A stretch of DNA of 57,500 nt from NCBI RefSeq assembly GCF_964340395.1, contig NC_135559.1, forward strand, positions 8,998,759 through 9,056,258. The letters run 5' to 3'. Position numbers and translations under genes: made by a program. The DNA comes from Glandiceps talaboti. Lineage: Eukaryota > Hemichordata > Enteropneusta > Spengelidae. Shown one piece after another: positions 11,322-24,900 of the stretch (positions are counted from its first letter, which is position 1; every line of letters begins with the position of its first letter). Under the pieces are notes generated by a model that worked only from the letters and a program-made list of their open reading frames with translations, had not been told where the DNA came from and did no database searches.

Positions 11322-11506
11322 TATTGAATTTGAAGTGTGCATTCTTGAGATATTATTATTATACCATTAATTATGTAAATTTCTCGTTAATATTCTTGGG
11401 ATGTTTACCGAAACCTAATCAGTTCTTGTCACTACCCTACAGAACACATGCAATAAATTTCGTTTGAATTGAGCCAGTCGTGTTTTAGAAAATGGTGATA
11501 AAGTCG

Positions 11507-11662
11507 CACCACTTTAGACGACATTTCCTGACGAGAAACTATTATTTTTCTTTTTGTGGCCAATCGAAAATATGCCAATAACTTATTAAAACTAAAAGCT
11601 ACATTAGTATTATTTTCAGGACAGGTGCGCTTTGGTATCGCAAATGTGTGTACCAAGTTATA
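11507..11662 (+). repeat. Repeat X, uninterrupted copy (empty site of the LINE)
   Basis: Second copy of the sequence flanking the LINE at 10442-11321, continuous across the position where the LINE interrupts the first copy. It continues into 'ATGAATTTGAAGCGTGC' and further AT-rich repeat. Confidence 0.8.
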
Positions 11663-11779
11663 ATGAATTTGAAGCGTGCATTCTTGAGATATAGCCTAAT
11701 TACCGAAAATCATTAATTACGTAAATTGCTCATTAATATTCACGGGATTTTTACCAAAACCTAATCAAGTCTTGCCATT

Positions 11780-11900
11780 ACCCTACGGAATACGTCTTCA
11801 AAATTTCGTTTGAATTGAGCAAGCCGTTATGGAGAAAACGATGACACAGACAGACAGACAGACAGACACACACACAGACAGACACACACACACAGACTTC
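11780..11900. repeat. Dispersed element end with (CAGA)n/(CACA)n tail
   Basis: 'AAATTTCGTTTGAATTGAGC' is followed by 'GTTATGGAGAAAACGATGAC' and a CAGA/CACA run. The same body motif occurs near 11460, and the tail layout near 3060 and 27060. Probably a non-autonomous element end; short frames across it are not genes. Confidence 0.6.
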
Positions 11901-12539
11901 CACCCATAAATATATCTCTTCCTTATGGAAGAAAAAACCACTGGGCAGATCGGTCTGAAATTTGGTGAAGATGTTGATAGGTGTGTACACAAAGGATTGT
12001 TCATGATACGGTGATGCCATAGGTGATATACAAATGAGGAATAAAAATGTGACTTTTGGGCAAAAAATCTTTAATTCCAAATGTACTCCGCTTACATCTT
12101 AGGATGTACAGATCAAGAGATAGTAATTACATGATGATTCCATGAGTGATATGCAAATTTGAGCTAAAAATATGATAGATTATTCCACATAGGCAGATTA
12201 CAATGTACTACTCTTGCATACAGGCAGAACTTTGATAGTTTTACTGATCTCATTATCATTAAAATAATTATGGGGTACTTAACATATTGTAACAAGTGCA
12301 TGTCAGTATCAATTGAATTAGTCTCTCCCTTTGGTTGCTTGGCAACATTCTCTAAGTTCACTGAGCCAAATGTTGATTCAAGGTAAAATTCATGTCTGTT
12401 TGTTTGTCTGTCTTTCTGTCTTGTGAATGATGCAAGTGATTTTGGTATTGAACTTTAAATCTCAAACTACTAGGGATGAATTCGGTTACGATTCTAAAGA
12501 GGCTTAGTCTACAAATTGTGGGTTTGTCATACTTAGATA

Positions 12540-12900
12540 AGTTGCCCTAGCAACACATGACCACACCCTTATCAACAGTCAAATGACAGGCTTATTGCAA
12601 ATACAACAGGGATGGGTAGGCAAGTGCATAAACATTAAAAAGAAATATGCAAATGTACTTAGCAACAACACCACGCCCATAGCAACAAGTAAATGATGAC
12701 ATATAATGGCAATATAACACCAGTGAAGTAAAGGAAAATGAATAAACATTCCAAAAATATATGCAGGTATACCTGGCAACAAGACCACGCTCATAGCAAC
12801 AGTTAAACGCTGGCGTAAATTGCAGATATAACACCATAGATGGGTAGGCATGGGTTCAAAAAATGTATGGAAGTATGCCTAGCAACAAGACCACATTATC
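12540..12900. repeat. Tandem ~120-bp repeat, family T ('CCATAGCAACA')
   Basis: Three units, each with 'AGCAACAAGACCACGCYCAT', 'AGCAACAGTAAATGATG' or variants, then 'GCAAATATAACA'. Reverse-complement relatives occur at 53866-54840. The open frames on the minus strand follow the repeat period and are not genes. Confidence 0.8.
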
Positions 12901-13114
12901 ATAATAGGAAATTACAGTTTACTCTCAACAGTTGTGCTAGCCATTGGCACTTTTATTACAAATTGGTTCTTGGGATCATATTTTAGAAAATGGGATAAGG
13001 GGGTGGAGGGTCTTATTTTACTTTGACTCATTGTATTGTCTAACTTTCCATTATTTTGTGATTTTAGCATTCCACATTCCACTGCTGCCACCAGTTCTAG
13101 ACATCATCTGCCAC

Positions 13115-13155
13115 ATCGGTTAGGGTAAGGATTAGGGCTAGGTTTAGGGTTACTA
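13115..13155 (+). repeat. Degenerate interstitial telomere-like TTAGGG stretch
   Basis: 'GGTTAGGGTAAGGATTAGG' followed by 'GCTAGGTTTAGGGTTAC': several TTAGGG or near-TTAGGG units in a row. TTAGGG is the usual metazoan telomere repeat; this is short and degenerate. Confidence 0.5.
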
Positions 13156-13552
13156 AGGGACTGGCCATTTTCTTTGGTGGGGGAGGGGCGGTGGATTATT
13201 CCATAGGGAGCATTTCTTACCCTCTAGATATGACCGGTTTGACTTGAATACATTACCCCTACCTCTATGAAAACAACACTATAGAGCATAAATTGATAAA
13301 TTTGTAGTATCATGATTCATGTGATGTTTTTAGATATGATAATTGGTTCAAATATAATATAGTGTAAGGCTTATACTTCTGATTGCATGTGAGTACATAT
13401 CTTTAATAAAATATGGTATGGTTCATAATCCAAATCTCATCATCTCGTCTGCATGAATTTTAAAAACACGAACTGAAAGAAAGTCTTACTTTTCAACATC
13501 TTTCTTCTAGATTCACTAAAATAGACACAAACTAAAACTATTCAATGGACTT

Positions 13553-13797
13553 AATAGGGAACTTGCAAACCTGCCATCTTGAATGTTGCCTCATGGGAAA
13601 TATGATAATAAATATCAGCCGATCATTATTGTGTTAAATAGTTTGTAACCACGTCTAATCAATTCATGGTTACCCTGACCTTTATACGTTTATTCTATTG
13701 ATAGCTCCAGATTAAGTATTACGATAACCACAGATAATCCCACAGTCCTTTGCATCTGAGCATGCTCAGTCTGGCATGCAAGTTCCCTATTACACTC
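13553..13797. mobile_element. MITE family D, TA-flanked
   Basis: Terminal inverted repeats 'ATAGGGAACTTGCA' and 'TGCAAGTTCCCTAT', each flanked by TA. A second copy, opposite in orientation, lies at 17385-17634 and shares 'GCATGCTCAG' and 'GTTATCGTAATAC'. TA flanks suggest a Tc1/mariner-type mobiliser. Confidence 0.85.
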
Positions 13798-13880
13798 ACA
13801 TTAAGATGGCATTTCTAATGATCTGGAAGTCTCGAGGATAGAAAGACATCTTTTAATAATTCACGGAATCTACCAGTTGA

Positions 13881-13955
13881 CACGTTAGCTCAGCTGGTTA
13901 GAGCACTCTGACTAGTGTTTAGGGGGACGTGGGTCCAATTCCTACATGTGTCACT
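13881..13955 (+). pseudogene. tRNA-like sequence (degenerate tRNA or SINE head)
   Basis: 'GTTAGCTCAGCTGGTTAGAG' is a clear A-box/D-arm (GCTC/GAGC stem). The ends GACACGT and ATGTGTC can form a 7-bp acceptor stem, and GTGGG/CCTAC a T-stem. The anticodon stem does not pair and the B box reads GGTCCAATTCC instead of GGTTCGAATCC. Most likely a tRNA pseudogene or the head of a SINE. Confidence 0.55.
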
Positions 13956-14891
13956 TTTCTTTCCTCATTTATAACAAATTCATAAGATCTAGAAGTGTTT
14001 ACTTTTGCGACTTCTAGTGTTTACACTATCTTAATTACAGGGTTGTTATCTTTACACAACTCAAACACCACTATCACCCACTTGTGTAATCTACTACACC
14101 AAACAGCAACAACACTTTTAGCTTGTGTATATCTTAATAAACTGAAAGCTTGCTTTCCACTGTTGTAACAACACTTTCAGCTTGTGTCTATCTTAGTGAA
14201 ATGAAACATGGATTGCTACTGTAATATACGCATTTCCTTGATCTAGAACAAGTGTTCACTATTTCTTCAACTCCATTCATTCTCGCAAACAAGAACTGAT
14301 ATTTTTTCCGCAACACTGCGAAATATCAAGTTACGTCTTAGATGGTTGCTGAAGTGTCTTACATAGTGGCATAAGAAAGGCAGTGATTTATGAAAATGAA
14401 CTTCTCTATCTATGAAAGAGGGTGACATTTCGCTGAACAGTCGTAAAAGGGAGATGAAATGGTAGAAAGGTATTTTCACAAACTTTGGGTTCTAGAAAGC
14501 CATTTAATGATTTATTTTCACGTGAATTGTGTGTGATCACCAAACAACACCAAATTGAAACTCTATTTCACCTTCATTGCTCTATTAACAGTGATCCACT
14601 GTTGCCTAATGGGATTTAGCAGACATACATATGTATTAGATGGGCAATGAATATTCATGACTCCTTAGGGCTTACTACCTTCAGCTATAATAGTCATGAA
14701 TATTCATTGTTCATTTTAAAGTTGCATGATAAACCTGATTAAAAGAGATTTGCTTTGAACTGAAATTTCTGTACAAAACTCAGGTCTACAAAATAGAAAA
14801 CTACAATACAATATACTAACATCAACTCAGTTCAATATAAAAATAGTACTGTTAGCGCTTGGACACTCTTTGCAATGAAATTAGACTTTAT

Positions 14892-15075
14892 CCCCATCTA
14901 CACGGCACTAAAAATCCTACCTGAGGTAGGATTCAGGATAGTTTGAAGCCTGTGTAGACGCAAACGTGTCAGGAGGGAACGCATGACATCTACGCTGTAA
15001 CCTTCCTACGTGTAGACACAAATCTATCTAGGACTTGGGACTGCCTCAGGTAGGACGACCTACGTGTAGATGGGG
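14892..15075. mobile_element. Short MITE with TIR CCCCATCTACACG
   Basis: Ends 'CCCCATCTACACG' and 'CGTGTAGATGGGG' are perfect inverted repeats. The interior also has inverted pieces (CTACCTGAGGTAGGA and CTCAGGTAGGA). About 184 bp, non-coding, 0.9 kb beyond the stop codon of the receptor gene. Confidence 0.85.
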
Positions 15076-15084
15076 CTACTGTTA

Positions 15085-15955
15085 ACAGCCATTGACAGCC
15101 ATCTTTATTCGTCTGTTTAGTTTTATACACATTGACAGCCTTCTTTACTTTGTTGTTTGGACAATATTATGTCATTGGTAGCCATCTTTGTTGTGTCTGT
15201 TTAGTTGTTTAGACACTGACAGTTATCTTTGTTTTGTCGAACCTAGTTACGCACACATTGACAGCCATCTTTGTTTTGTCCATCTAGTTACACCCACATT
15301 GACAACAATCTTTGTTTTGTCCGTCTAGTTATGCACATTATTGACAGTCATCTTTGCTTTGTCTGGTGAGCTGAGCACAAATTGACAGTTATCTTTGTTT
15401 TGTCGAACCTAGTTACGCACACATTGACAGTTATCTTTGTGTTGTCCATCTAGTTATGCATACATTGACAGTTATCTTTGTTTTGTCCATCTAGTTATGC
15501 ATACATTGACAGCAATCTTTGTTCTGTCTGTTTAGATGTGTAGATGTAAACTGCAGCCATCTTTGCTTTGTCCATCTCGTTATGCATACATTGACAGCCA
15601 TCTTTGTTTTGTTTATCTCGTTATGCATACATTGACAGCCATCTTTGTTTTGTTTATCTCGTTATGCATACATTGACAGCCATCTTTGTTTTGTTTATCT
15701 CGTTATGCACACATTGACAGCCATCTTTGTTTTGTTTATCTCGTTATGCACACATTGACAGCCATCTTTGTTTTGTCCATCTAGTTATGCACACATTGAC
15801 AGCCATCTTTGTTTTGTTTATCTCGTTATGCATACATTGTCAGCCATCTTAGTTTTGTCCATCTAGTTATGCATACATTGACAACAATCTTTGTTTTGTC
15901 CATCTAGTTATGCATACATTGACAGCCATGTTTGTTCTGTCTATCTAATTTTAAA
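15085..15955. repeat. Minisatellite, ~40-45-bp unit, about 18-20 copies, directly 3' of the receptor stop codon
   Basis: Unit close to 'ACATTGACAGCCATCTTTG' + 'TTTTGTCCATCTAGTTATGC', with TTTATCTCG and TCCATCTAG variants. It ends about 25 bp from the receptor stop codon at 15981. The first minus-strand AATAAA I see (15104-15109) lies beyond it, so the array may be transcribed as 3' UTR. Confidence 0.9.
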
Positions 15956-15980
15956 CTCAGGCACTAATTCATTTATCTAT

Positions 15981-18900
15981 TTAACATGAATTAGAACCAT
16001 GGGCATTAGCCGGGACTTCTTCACTTTGAACAGTTGTCATTTTACCTTCTTCAACACTGACTGTTATATCACTCTGACTACCAGTAAATGCAGACTGCTG
16101 GCTCTCCACTGACTCACTTCTAGCATGGGCTAATGGATTCCATGGCTTATCATCTGTTGGCGAGCCACTATATCCACTTTCTCCAGACGTGCTAAACTGT
16201 CGCCCTAAGAGATTTTGTTCAGAGGAACTATGTGTAATAGTATTTTCAGATAAATCCTTCCTCACATTTGGTCTCCCTTTTGGACTCTTCGGTAACTGAA
16301 GCAACAATTTCTTCCAGAACTTTTCCTGACTCGATAAATTACCTTCCTTCCATTTCAGGGATCGAGTGACACCGATCACATGTTTAAGAGATTTCCAATG
16401 TTTCATGTCTACTTCACTTGGAAGTTCACGGGCAATGATAATAATTAGATGGTTATGTAGTTTCAATGACCGTTCCAGAGCGACGTTGAACTGAAAGGGA
16501 CTCCAATTGCTGGTAAGATAGTCAGGGGTCAATACAATGATGCAGCTTCGACTGTCCTCTATAGATTCCACCACGTTATCAGCAATTGCTGCAATGAAAT
16601 GAAATATGATGCATTACACCACACACAAGCCATTTATAACAAAAAATATGGAATATATACTCTGGTCATTCTACATCACAACAACGCATATTTATGTCAC
16701 GACAACGGGAGTTTGAAATATGAGTCAAAACGTTCAAAATTACCAGTACTTTCTACGATTGTTTTTGGTATTACTGGCACTGGTGTAAGTATGTTTTTCC
16801 TCCAATATTTTCCTTCATTTAAATACTCATGACCTAAGGGTTGTCACTACTTGTCTATCGCAACTGTTGGATGTCGGCAGTTGTAAAGACAAAACAAGAG
16901 TAAACGTAACAACATAAGTGACGTTGTCTCATGTGATGTATCTGGAAACTGGAAAAGTGACCATTGAAATTTTTAACTTACCATTGCCTGCTAGGAAATC
17001 TCTTTCTTCTACACATAGCTTAAAACCATATTTGTTTTCTAGGTACTTCATTAAAACATATTTGACATAAGGGAAGTCTTTTTCAGAACCACTGTGCGAG
17101 ATGAATATATCATACTTCTTGTCACCTTCAAGAAACAAACAAATATTAAATATATAGAGGATTTGTTTATCTTCAAAGAAGAGTCCAATCAAATACAAGT
17201 GAAAACCAAAGCCAAGTAATGATTAGTTCTTGTACTGCAATCAACGGTTTTAATTACTCACCCGTAGCGTTTTACCTGTTCATATAGACAGGCTTTGTTA
17301 AACTGTACTCTTGGTGGCTTTACCGCTATGTAGACAGTTTAAGTTTGTTTACCTGAACAGGTGAAATGTTACTTGTTTCTAATAGGGAACTTGCAATCCA
17401 GACTGAGCATGCTCAGATGCAAAGGACTATGGGATTATCTGTGGTTATCGTAATACCTAATCAGGAGCTACTGATAAAATTAACCTTCTACAACGGTCAG
17501 GGTAACTATGAATTGACTATTTGTGGTTACAAACCATGTCTCAGCATTGGTTACATTGCTAATTGACTAGTATTTATAATCACATTTAACATGATGCAAC
17601 ATTCAACATGGCGGGTTTGCAAGTTCCCTATTAGGACACATGGTTGTGACACAAGAACTAATTATTGTTACATAAGTATGTACCAGAGATTACTTAAGCT
17701 TACACTGGTGTGTGTGCATACTAGTGGTATTTTCACTGCAGTGCAATACCAAAAACATTATTGCATAGCTGCATATAATGATATGCAAATGAGGGGGTGA
17801 TCTTTCGCTATACATGGATTTTTATGGATATTTGCCATTTCAGATAAACATATATTGTTAAGCTCGTGAAAGTACAAGCGCAGAGAAAATTGCAAGCATT
17901 CGGGGGGGGGGGGGGGGGGGGGGGGGTCAGTTACATAAAGTCCAAATATGACAACCATATATTTATCATTTAGGACACTAATTAATGCACTGTTTACATC
18001 ATTTTAACAGTTCGAGGTTTACTAATTTGCAAGAATAACTCTTGATTCATGATTTCTCAATGCGCTACTACATGGGGTGAAGAGCTGATTAGATACGACA
18101 GGTAGATCTAGAGTAATTTTAAATTAATAAGGACAACCCAAACCTGTTTTTGACACAAGCATGCAGGTTTTAGTCCTCTATACAGAAATAGTCAAAATTC
18201 ATGTTTTTAACCAAAAATCAAGTCATTAAAGTCATACCAGTATTCATCATTCTTACAATTATTTTTAAACTGACCAATGTTTTTTACAGGATAGCTCGGT
18301 CAAATTCCATGGAATTTTCCTTCCTTAATGCTATCCTTTCCTGTTTCTGGAAAAACAACGATTGAAAAATCCACCTATTTCAAACAACATAGGTCATTGG
18401 TACTGATCAAACTTAAATTATGGAGAGTTTCCCTTGTCAGCAAACCTTGACCTAGTTGTCAGATAACCATCTTTCTTATCTACATACCTAAACCTTGTTG
18501 GACTTCCTCTATTATCTATTTAAATAGAATTCAACTTCTGTTTCTGGAAAATTCAGTACATTTCAGGAAATACTTGTGAAGGAAATACCACAGCCATTTA
18601 TACATCCTTGGCTCCCATGGGAGTAAACAATCCATTTGTAGCTTCTGTAAGTGTATGTTATTGTTGATTCCTACAAAACTCTGTCCTATCAGGTCCCCAG
18701 CTAGGTTGACTGGGATATAGTCATGTTTAAAGCTTGCTCAAGGACTGCAATGGCCATTCACAAACAAAGTGATAGTGGCGAGGTTTGAGCCAGAAACTTG
18801 TAGAACTCAAGTCGTTAAAGTGGCCATATGTATGAGGATTTGGCATTTATTTTAGATTTTGAAATTATAAAACAATTTTATCGTGGCTTCCTACTTAAAA

Positions 18901-21900
18901 ATTTAATGTGAAACAACATTGACTAAGTCTTTGTCTGCAACTCAATTTTCCAAATGCTAAAAATGTATAAAAGGTTGTTATATTGTACAGACACAGAGAA
19001 CACTGCAAGTGCAGCACTGGTGTTAATACCCTCAAGTACACCACTCATGCACTCACTTGATGTCATGGGGTTCTGTCATAAACTGTACTAGCTGTAACTG
19101 GAGTAATGTCTTTTTTTAAATCAAACAAACAAACAAACAAACACACAACAGAAAAAGTTGGCTTTCACAATCTTATCTCAACTCAGCATGCACTACTTAT
19201 TTCTATACTGTAGACAATCAAGGGAAGTTTTTCTCCATTCTCTGGCTGTATCATTGGAATACTAATCTTTAACCACATTGAGAGTGAAACCAAACCAAAA
19301 CAAAGTACATATTGAGTCATTGTAATTTTCAATAAATCACATTTCAGTAACTCTAAGTTACCTGCAAAATTTTAAAGTAAACCTCTTTCAATTTTCATAA
19401 ATTAAATTGCCAAAGCCAAATTAAACATCTCTCAATTGTCATCAAATTATTTGCCAAAGCAAAATTAAACATCTCTCAATTGTCATCAAATCAATTGCCA
19501 AAGCCAAATTAAACATCTCGCAATTGTCATCAAATCAATTGCCAAAGCAAAATTTCCACACTTCCTACTTTCAACAGTACATTGACTGACATCCTGAACT
19601 CGAGTACACGAACAACTGAATACCCGACAGAGATTCCATTGAATTTCCTATTCAAATTCTTCCTCTTTGAATTTCCATAGAATTTCCCTTCTACTTTCTA
19701 CATTTTACAAAGAGTACATGACATTTGACCTCTTACACAATTCAAGGGAGCATTCTTTTGAAAGTTTTAGTGAGAGTTTTTACAAATGCAAATTTCTTTT
19801 GATCATGGCAACATGTTAGTTGTATTGACAATAAGGCCAAAAAAATCTGTTTCTGGTCAGAACAGTTTGTCTAAAATGGTGCGACAAATCAATTTTTTTT
19901 CCTTTTCAATTCTCAACAAACCTGTCACTCAGTCTACTATTTCAGTCAGTAACTGTTCTTTTTATTTACTACTTTAGAGCATTTGTGTATGTGGGGGGGG
20001 GGGGGGGGGGCAAGATGTCATTTGCTTATTCATGATTGGCTCTGCAGTTGTCTTCACTGAAGTGGGTAGGTTTATTTTTGTGTTTCCGCTCGGATGTACA
20101 GACTGCATGGGGTGGACAAACGCATAAAAAAAGACCAATTTAAGTGATGTGCGCACTTGACCAGAAACAATTCTTGTGTGTTGTTTGCCTAATATTATGT
20201 GACAAAAATTCAGCAAACAACATATGCCAAGTCCTTGTTTTGTGTATTCAAGATTTGTGGATGTGTATCAGTGTACCGTTGCAAGTAGCAAGTTGGGAAA
20301 TTTTACTTTATCAAATGATATAATGAAAACTGAGAGGATAACTTGAAGTTACTGAAATGTGATTTACAGTAAATTACAAAGATTCAATGTATACTTTCTT
20401 TTGGTTTGTTTTGGCTCTCAATAAGCTCATTTGTAGCTATAAAATAGCACGTAAAACTGGAAAGTAGGTGTTAATCCTTATGAGGAAGACATATGACATT
20501 CAGGTGTCTATGCAAAACAAATTTTGGCAAGAGAAGACATTTTATCAATAGGGATGAAGATATGGCTTTGAGATGAAAAAAGGGAAGTTAGGGTGTTTTG
20601 TCACCTGACTGCCACATGACCTATAGACAGCCTATAGTTTCAATGAAAATAATCGAAAGTACAACTATATAGTACGAGGTCATGACCTCATCAAATGCAA
20701 CATTGTTAATGATTAAGGAAGTACTGAAAGTTTCTATGACGCAAAGAACTAGTGAACACTCTCAGAATTGAAATATATGGGGAGGGGGTTCATTTGATTT
20801 ATAGCTACCTTCCTGTAGGGCCTAACAAAAAAAATTGTGTGGTTCTGATTACACTCAATTTTAGAATAGGAGGGGTAGGTAGATTTTTTATCTTATTTTT
20901 TATATATATATTTTTTTAGGTTATGTTTTTCGTTGTTTTCCATATGGTCTCTGTGTTATTGGTCTCTTCTCATCAGATGTACAGCCATTACAGATTGGAA
21001 GAACAGTTTTATATTGTCTTTTTAAGTTGACGTCAGTTCCCGCATCCACTATTACTTGTGAGACTTCACACAATTTTCGCGATTTTATTGAATACATTAA
21101 AAAAAAATGTTTAGGGTCAGTTTTGGTGTAAAACTAGGTGGGGTCGGGTAACCAGAACCAAACTATTTTTTGCTTATTAGGCCTAATCTTAATTCACACT
21201 TTAAATACGTTTTGGCTCGCAATGTGCTGAAAGTTTTGGTATTCCAATGATACAGCCTGAGAGTGGAGCAAAACTTCATTACAATTGTCTACAGTATAAA
21301 GATGAAGTTTTCAGTAGTGTATGCCAATTTTAGATAAGATAGTAAATTCCAACTTTTATCCATACACTGTCATATTAGCCTGTCAGACCAGCCATTGAGG
21401 GCAGTCTAATCACCCTTTCTAAGGGCAGGCTAATAAGCCCAGACCGATGATGTCATTACAGTTTACAGACACATTTGAACCCTATCAAATCATTGGTAAT
21501 TCCTATTATGTATGTGGTAATTATTGTTTACTTTCTGAAATCACACCTGATCTGACCCCCCCCCCCCCCCCAATAAAGCAATAAACTCCTTTTCTCTGTT
21601 TGGACGTGTTTATGGATTATATCTAACATATGTATCTATACACAACATATTTGATGTTACAAAAAATATTTATTTCAGTCGCAGGAATCTCTGTAATATT
21701 ACTCTGATAAAAAAATATATTTAAAAAAATTATATAAATACACATCAATTTGTTTAATAATAATACAAGTCAAATGAAAATGTCCAAAAAATGCACTTTT
21801 CAACAAAATATTTGAGGTTGACTGAAACTTAAAAAAATTAGGATGACGGTTTTTAAAACTTTTTGCAAATCTCTTTCGGTGTATGGTGACATTTTTTCAA

Positions 21901-24900
21901 AAACATATATTTAATATATTAATGTTATATATTAATATATATTAGTATTAATTATATACTAGGCCAAGAGAAAAAATTGTTTCTGGTCAGGAGATTTTGT
22001 CTAAAATGGTGTGACGATGGTCTTTTTTTTAATTCTCAACAAATTAATCCTGTCACTAAATCTACTATTTATGGCAGTTACTGTTCGTTTTTATTCAGTA
22101 CTTCAGAGCATGTGTGTATATGGGGCAAATGTCATTTGCTTGTTTTTGATTGGCTCTGCAGTTGTCTTCACTGAAGTAGGGACAGTTATTTTTGTGTTTC
22201 CCAATGGATCTGCAGAGTGCATGGGCTGGACAAACACACAAAAAAAAGGGCTGATGCGGGGGGGGGGGGGGGGGGGGTACTTTAAGTGATGCGCACGCTG
22301 ACCAGAAACAATTCTTTCAGCCTTAATATATATTAAGTTTCCAGAAATGGTGAAAGTCCACTCATGGTGAGCTACTTTTGTTGTGAGTGAGTTTTGGCTA
22401 TTTGTGGAAATTCAAGTACCAGTTGAGGACTTAGTAAACCAGGAAATGGGACTCGCAAATATAGTAATTAATGATCAAACTGTTATATTAACATAATAAA
22501 CAATTTATAGTGGAAGTAGCCACGATTTGAGATAGTCATTAAAAAACAAAAAAACAAAAAAACAAAACAAAAATATATTTATATATATATATATATTCTT
22601 TTAATTAAGTGTAAATCAATTCATGAACTTACAATGTGTGAAAAATTACCTTTCACCTAAAATTCTTTGTGTTCTAAAATAAACACATCCATTGCATTCA
22701 AATTCATGAATCAATAAAAACAAAAGGAGAGTAGATACTCAACAATGGTGGCGCTCTCTCTACATAATGTCCAACCAGGTTGAAGTTGTACTCAAAAATA
22801 CAATATATTGTATGACTTGGTCATATTTTCTGGAATTTATAAATAAATAGTCAAATTTTATTGTGAAATCATGTTCACTGATAATTAATTAAATTTAATA
22901 AGATATAAATTTACAGAAAAAATATTTAAATAACAGTACAATATGATGGAAATGCAGGTATCTATATATCACTATATTAATAATATAATTAATAAAATGG
23001 CAAATCACAGTCTTCGTTTGTACACACGTCATGACCCATGGTAGTTACAGCACAGATCCAATCCTTCTGTTACATTGTGGCAAACTCTGTAGTTCAGATA
23101 CTCAAATATCAGCTTCCTTATACTGCCCTCTTAGTCTGGAATGGGATAACCTTTCTTCTTTCTTGGATAAGCTGTTCTTCATCATTTGATGCCTTGTCTT
23201 TTTTTAGCACATTTGTACTTTACACAAAATATGATAACTTTTTTCATTATCACTTTAAAATTGTGCATCATTCCCCAAAAAATAGTGATTTGAAAAGAGT
23301 TATCGACCTTACTCCTCATATCTCACACTCCTTTTTTCAAATGAAGGATTAATAAGAGGGAAGGCTGCACAAATCATGACTGTGGAATAAATAGCGCCCT
23401 CTTGAGGCCGTGTTACTGGCGTTCCTTCTGAGACAATGTGATGGGGCCACTGACGATCAAATTCTTGTGGTACACAAAAATTTGGTTTTCTCTTATTCTC
23501 CCACACACAAGAAAACCCCATTTTTATTATTTTCAAGCACAATAAAAATTGGTTTCTTTCCTTTCACACTGTTATAATAATGTCAACAACTGAAAGGTCA
23601 TGACTGTTCTAAAAGTTCTACGAAAATATTTATTAATGTTTTTCCTTTTTCGGAAAAAAAAGCTCTCAAAAAATCTCCTTCATGAACTGCAATTACTAAC
23701 ACCTAAGACTAACAGGATGAATTGAACAAACTTTTTCTCTTTTTTGTTGGTTGTGTCTGATATACTTAGTTGTCAACACTAATATGCAAATCTGTGTATT
23801 TGGCTACACTGTAATATGCAAATCTGTGTATTTGGCTACACTGTAATATGCAAATCTGTGTATTTGGCTATACTGTAATATGCAAATATGTGTATTTGGC
23901 TACACTGTACTATGCAAATCTGTGCATTTTGCTACAATGTAATATGCAAATCTGTGTATTTGGCTACACTGTAATATGCAAATGTGTGTAGTTGGCTACA
24001 CTGTGATATGCAAATATGTTTTTTGGTACAGTTTGGAAAAAGAGCTAAGTATAGGTTAGAGTTCGATAAGCGAGATCTTCATGGATAAGTTTTGGCAGAG
24101 CGATATAGAGCCAAACTTATCCATGGAGATCTTTCTTATCGAACTCTAACTGACGTACTGAGAAGTTAACCATTGGGTTGGTTTGATTATTGATAGTGTT
24201 AAAACCTGGGGTTCCATGCAATAGTTTGATATACAACAGTGTTGCAAACATGTATTATTAGTGCATCAATGTGTTGGGGGAGGCGTGGAGCCTTAGGTAT
24301 TGTTCAACTGCTCTCCGCAAGATGTTTTCTTTTGAAATAGAAAAATATATGTAGCAGTTGAGCTATGATGATTTCCTGGTTGATACAGGGGGGGGGGGGG
24401 ACGACAAAGGCTGACTTCTTAAATTGCATAGATCTCAGTAAATTGTAATTTTGTCTTACAACCTCTTTCAAAAGGCATAAGAATTGATGCATGTTCTACT
24501 TTCTTACTGCGCATAACACAAACACTACACAGCCTACGATTGAAGCAGCTATTAAAATGATATTGAGAAAAGGGATATTTTACAAATTCATGATGACTGG
24601 CTTTTTAAACATAAAAGTGCAAATACACTATGTGTGAAAATTTTAATGAAAATTTACAACTCCTATGCGCTTGGAGAAAGCTTGTTTCTAGTATTAAAGT
24701 CTAATTAATGTTACACCCTCAAAATACGGTGTCAGCCTTTTGGATTTTTAAAGCCGCATAAACTGTAACTGGAGTATTATTTTTTTCGTTTAAACAACCA
24801 ACTGAAAATTGTTAAAATACCAATAATTAGACATTTTATGTGTTATTTGGGGTCAATGTTCTCCAGAAGTAATGCAGTATTTGGTTGACATTGTGATCGC

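Noticed and set aside
12579-12851. Hydrophobic 80-90-aa frames
   Set aside because: Period matches the family T tandem repeat.
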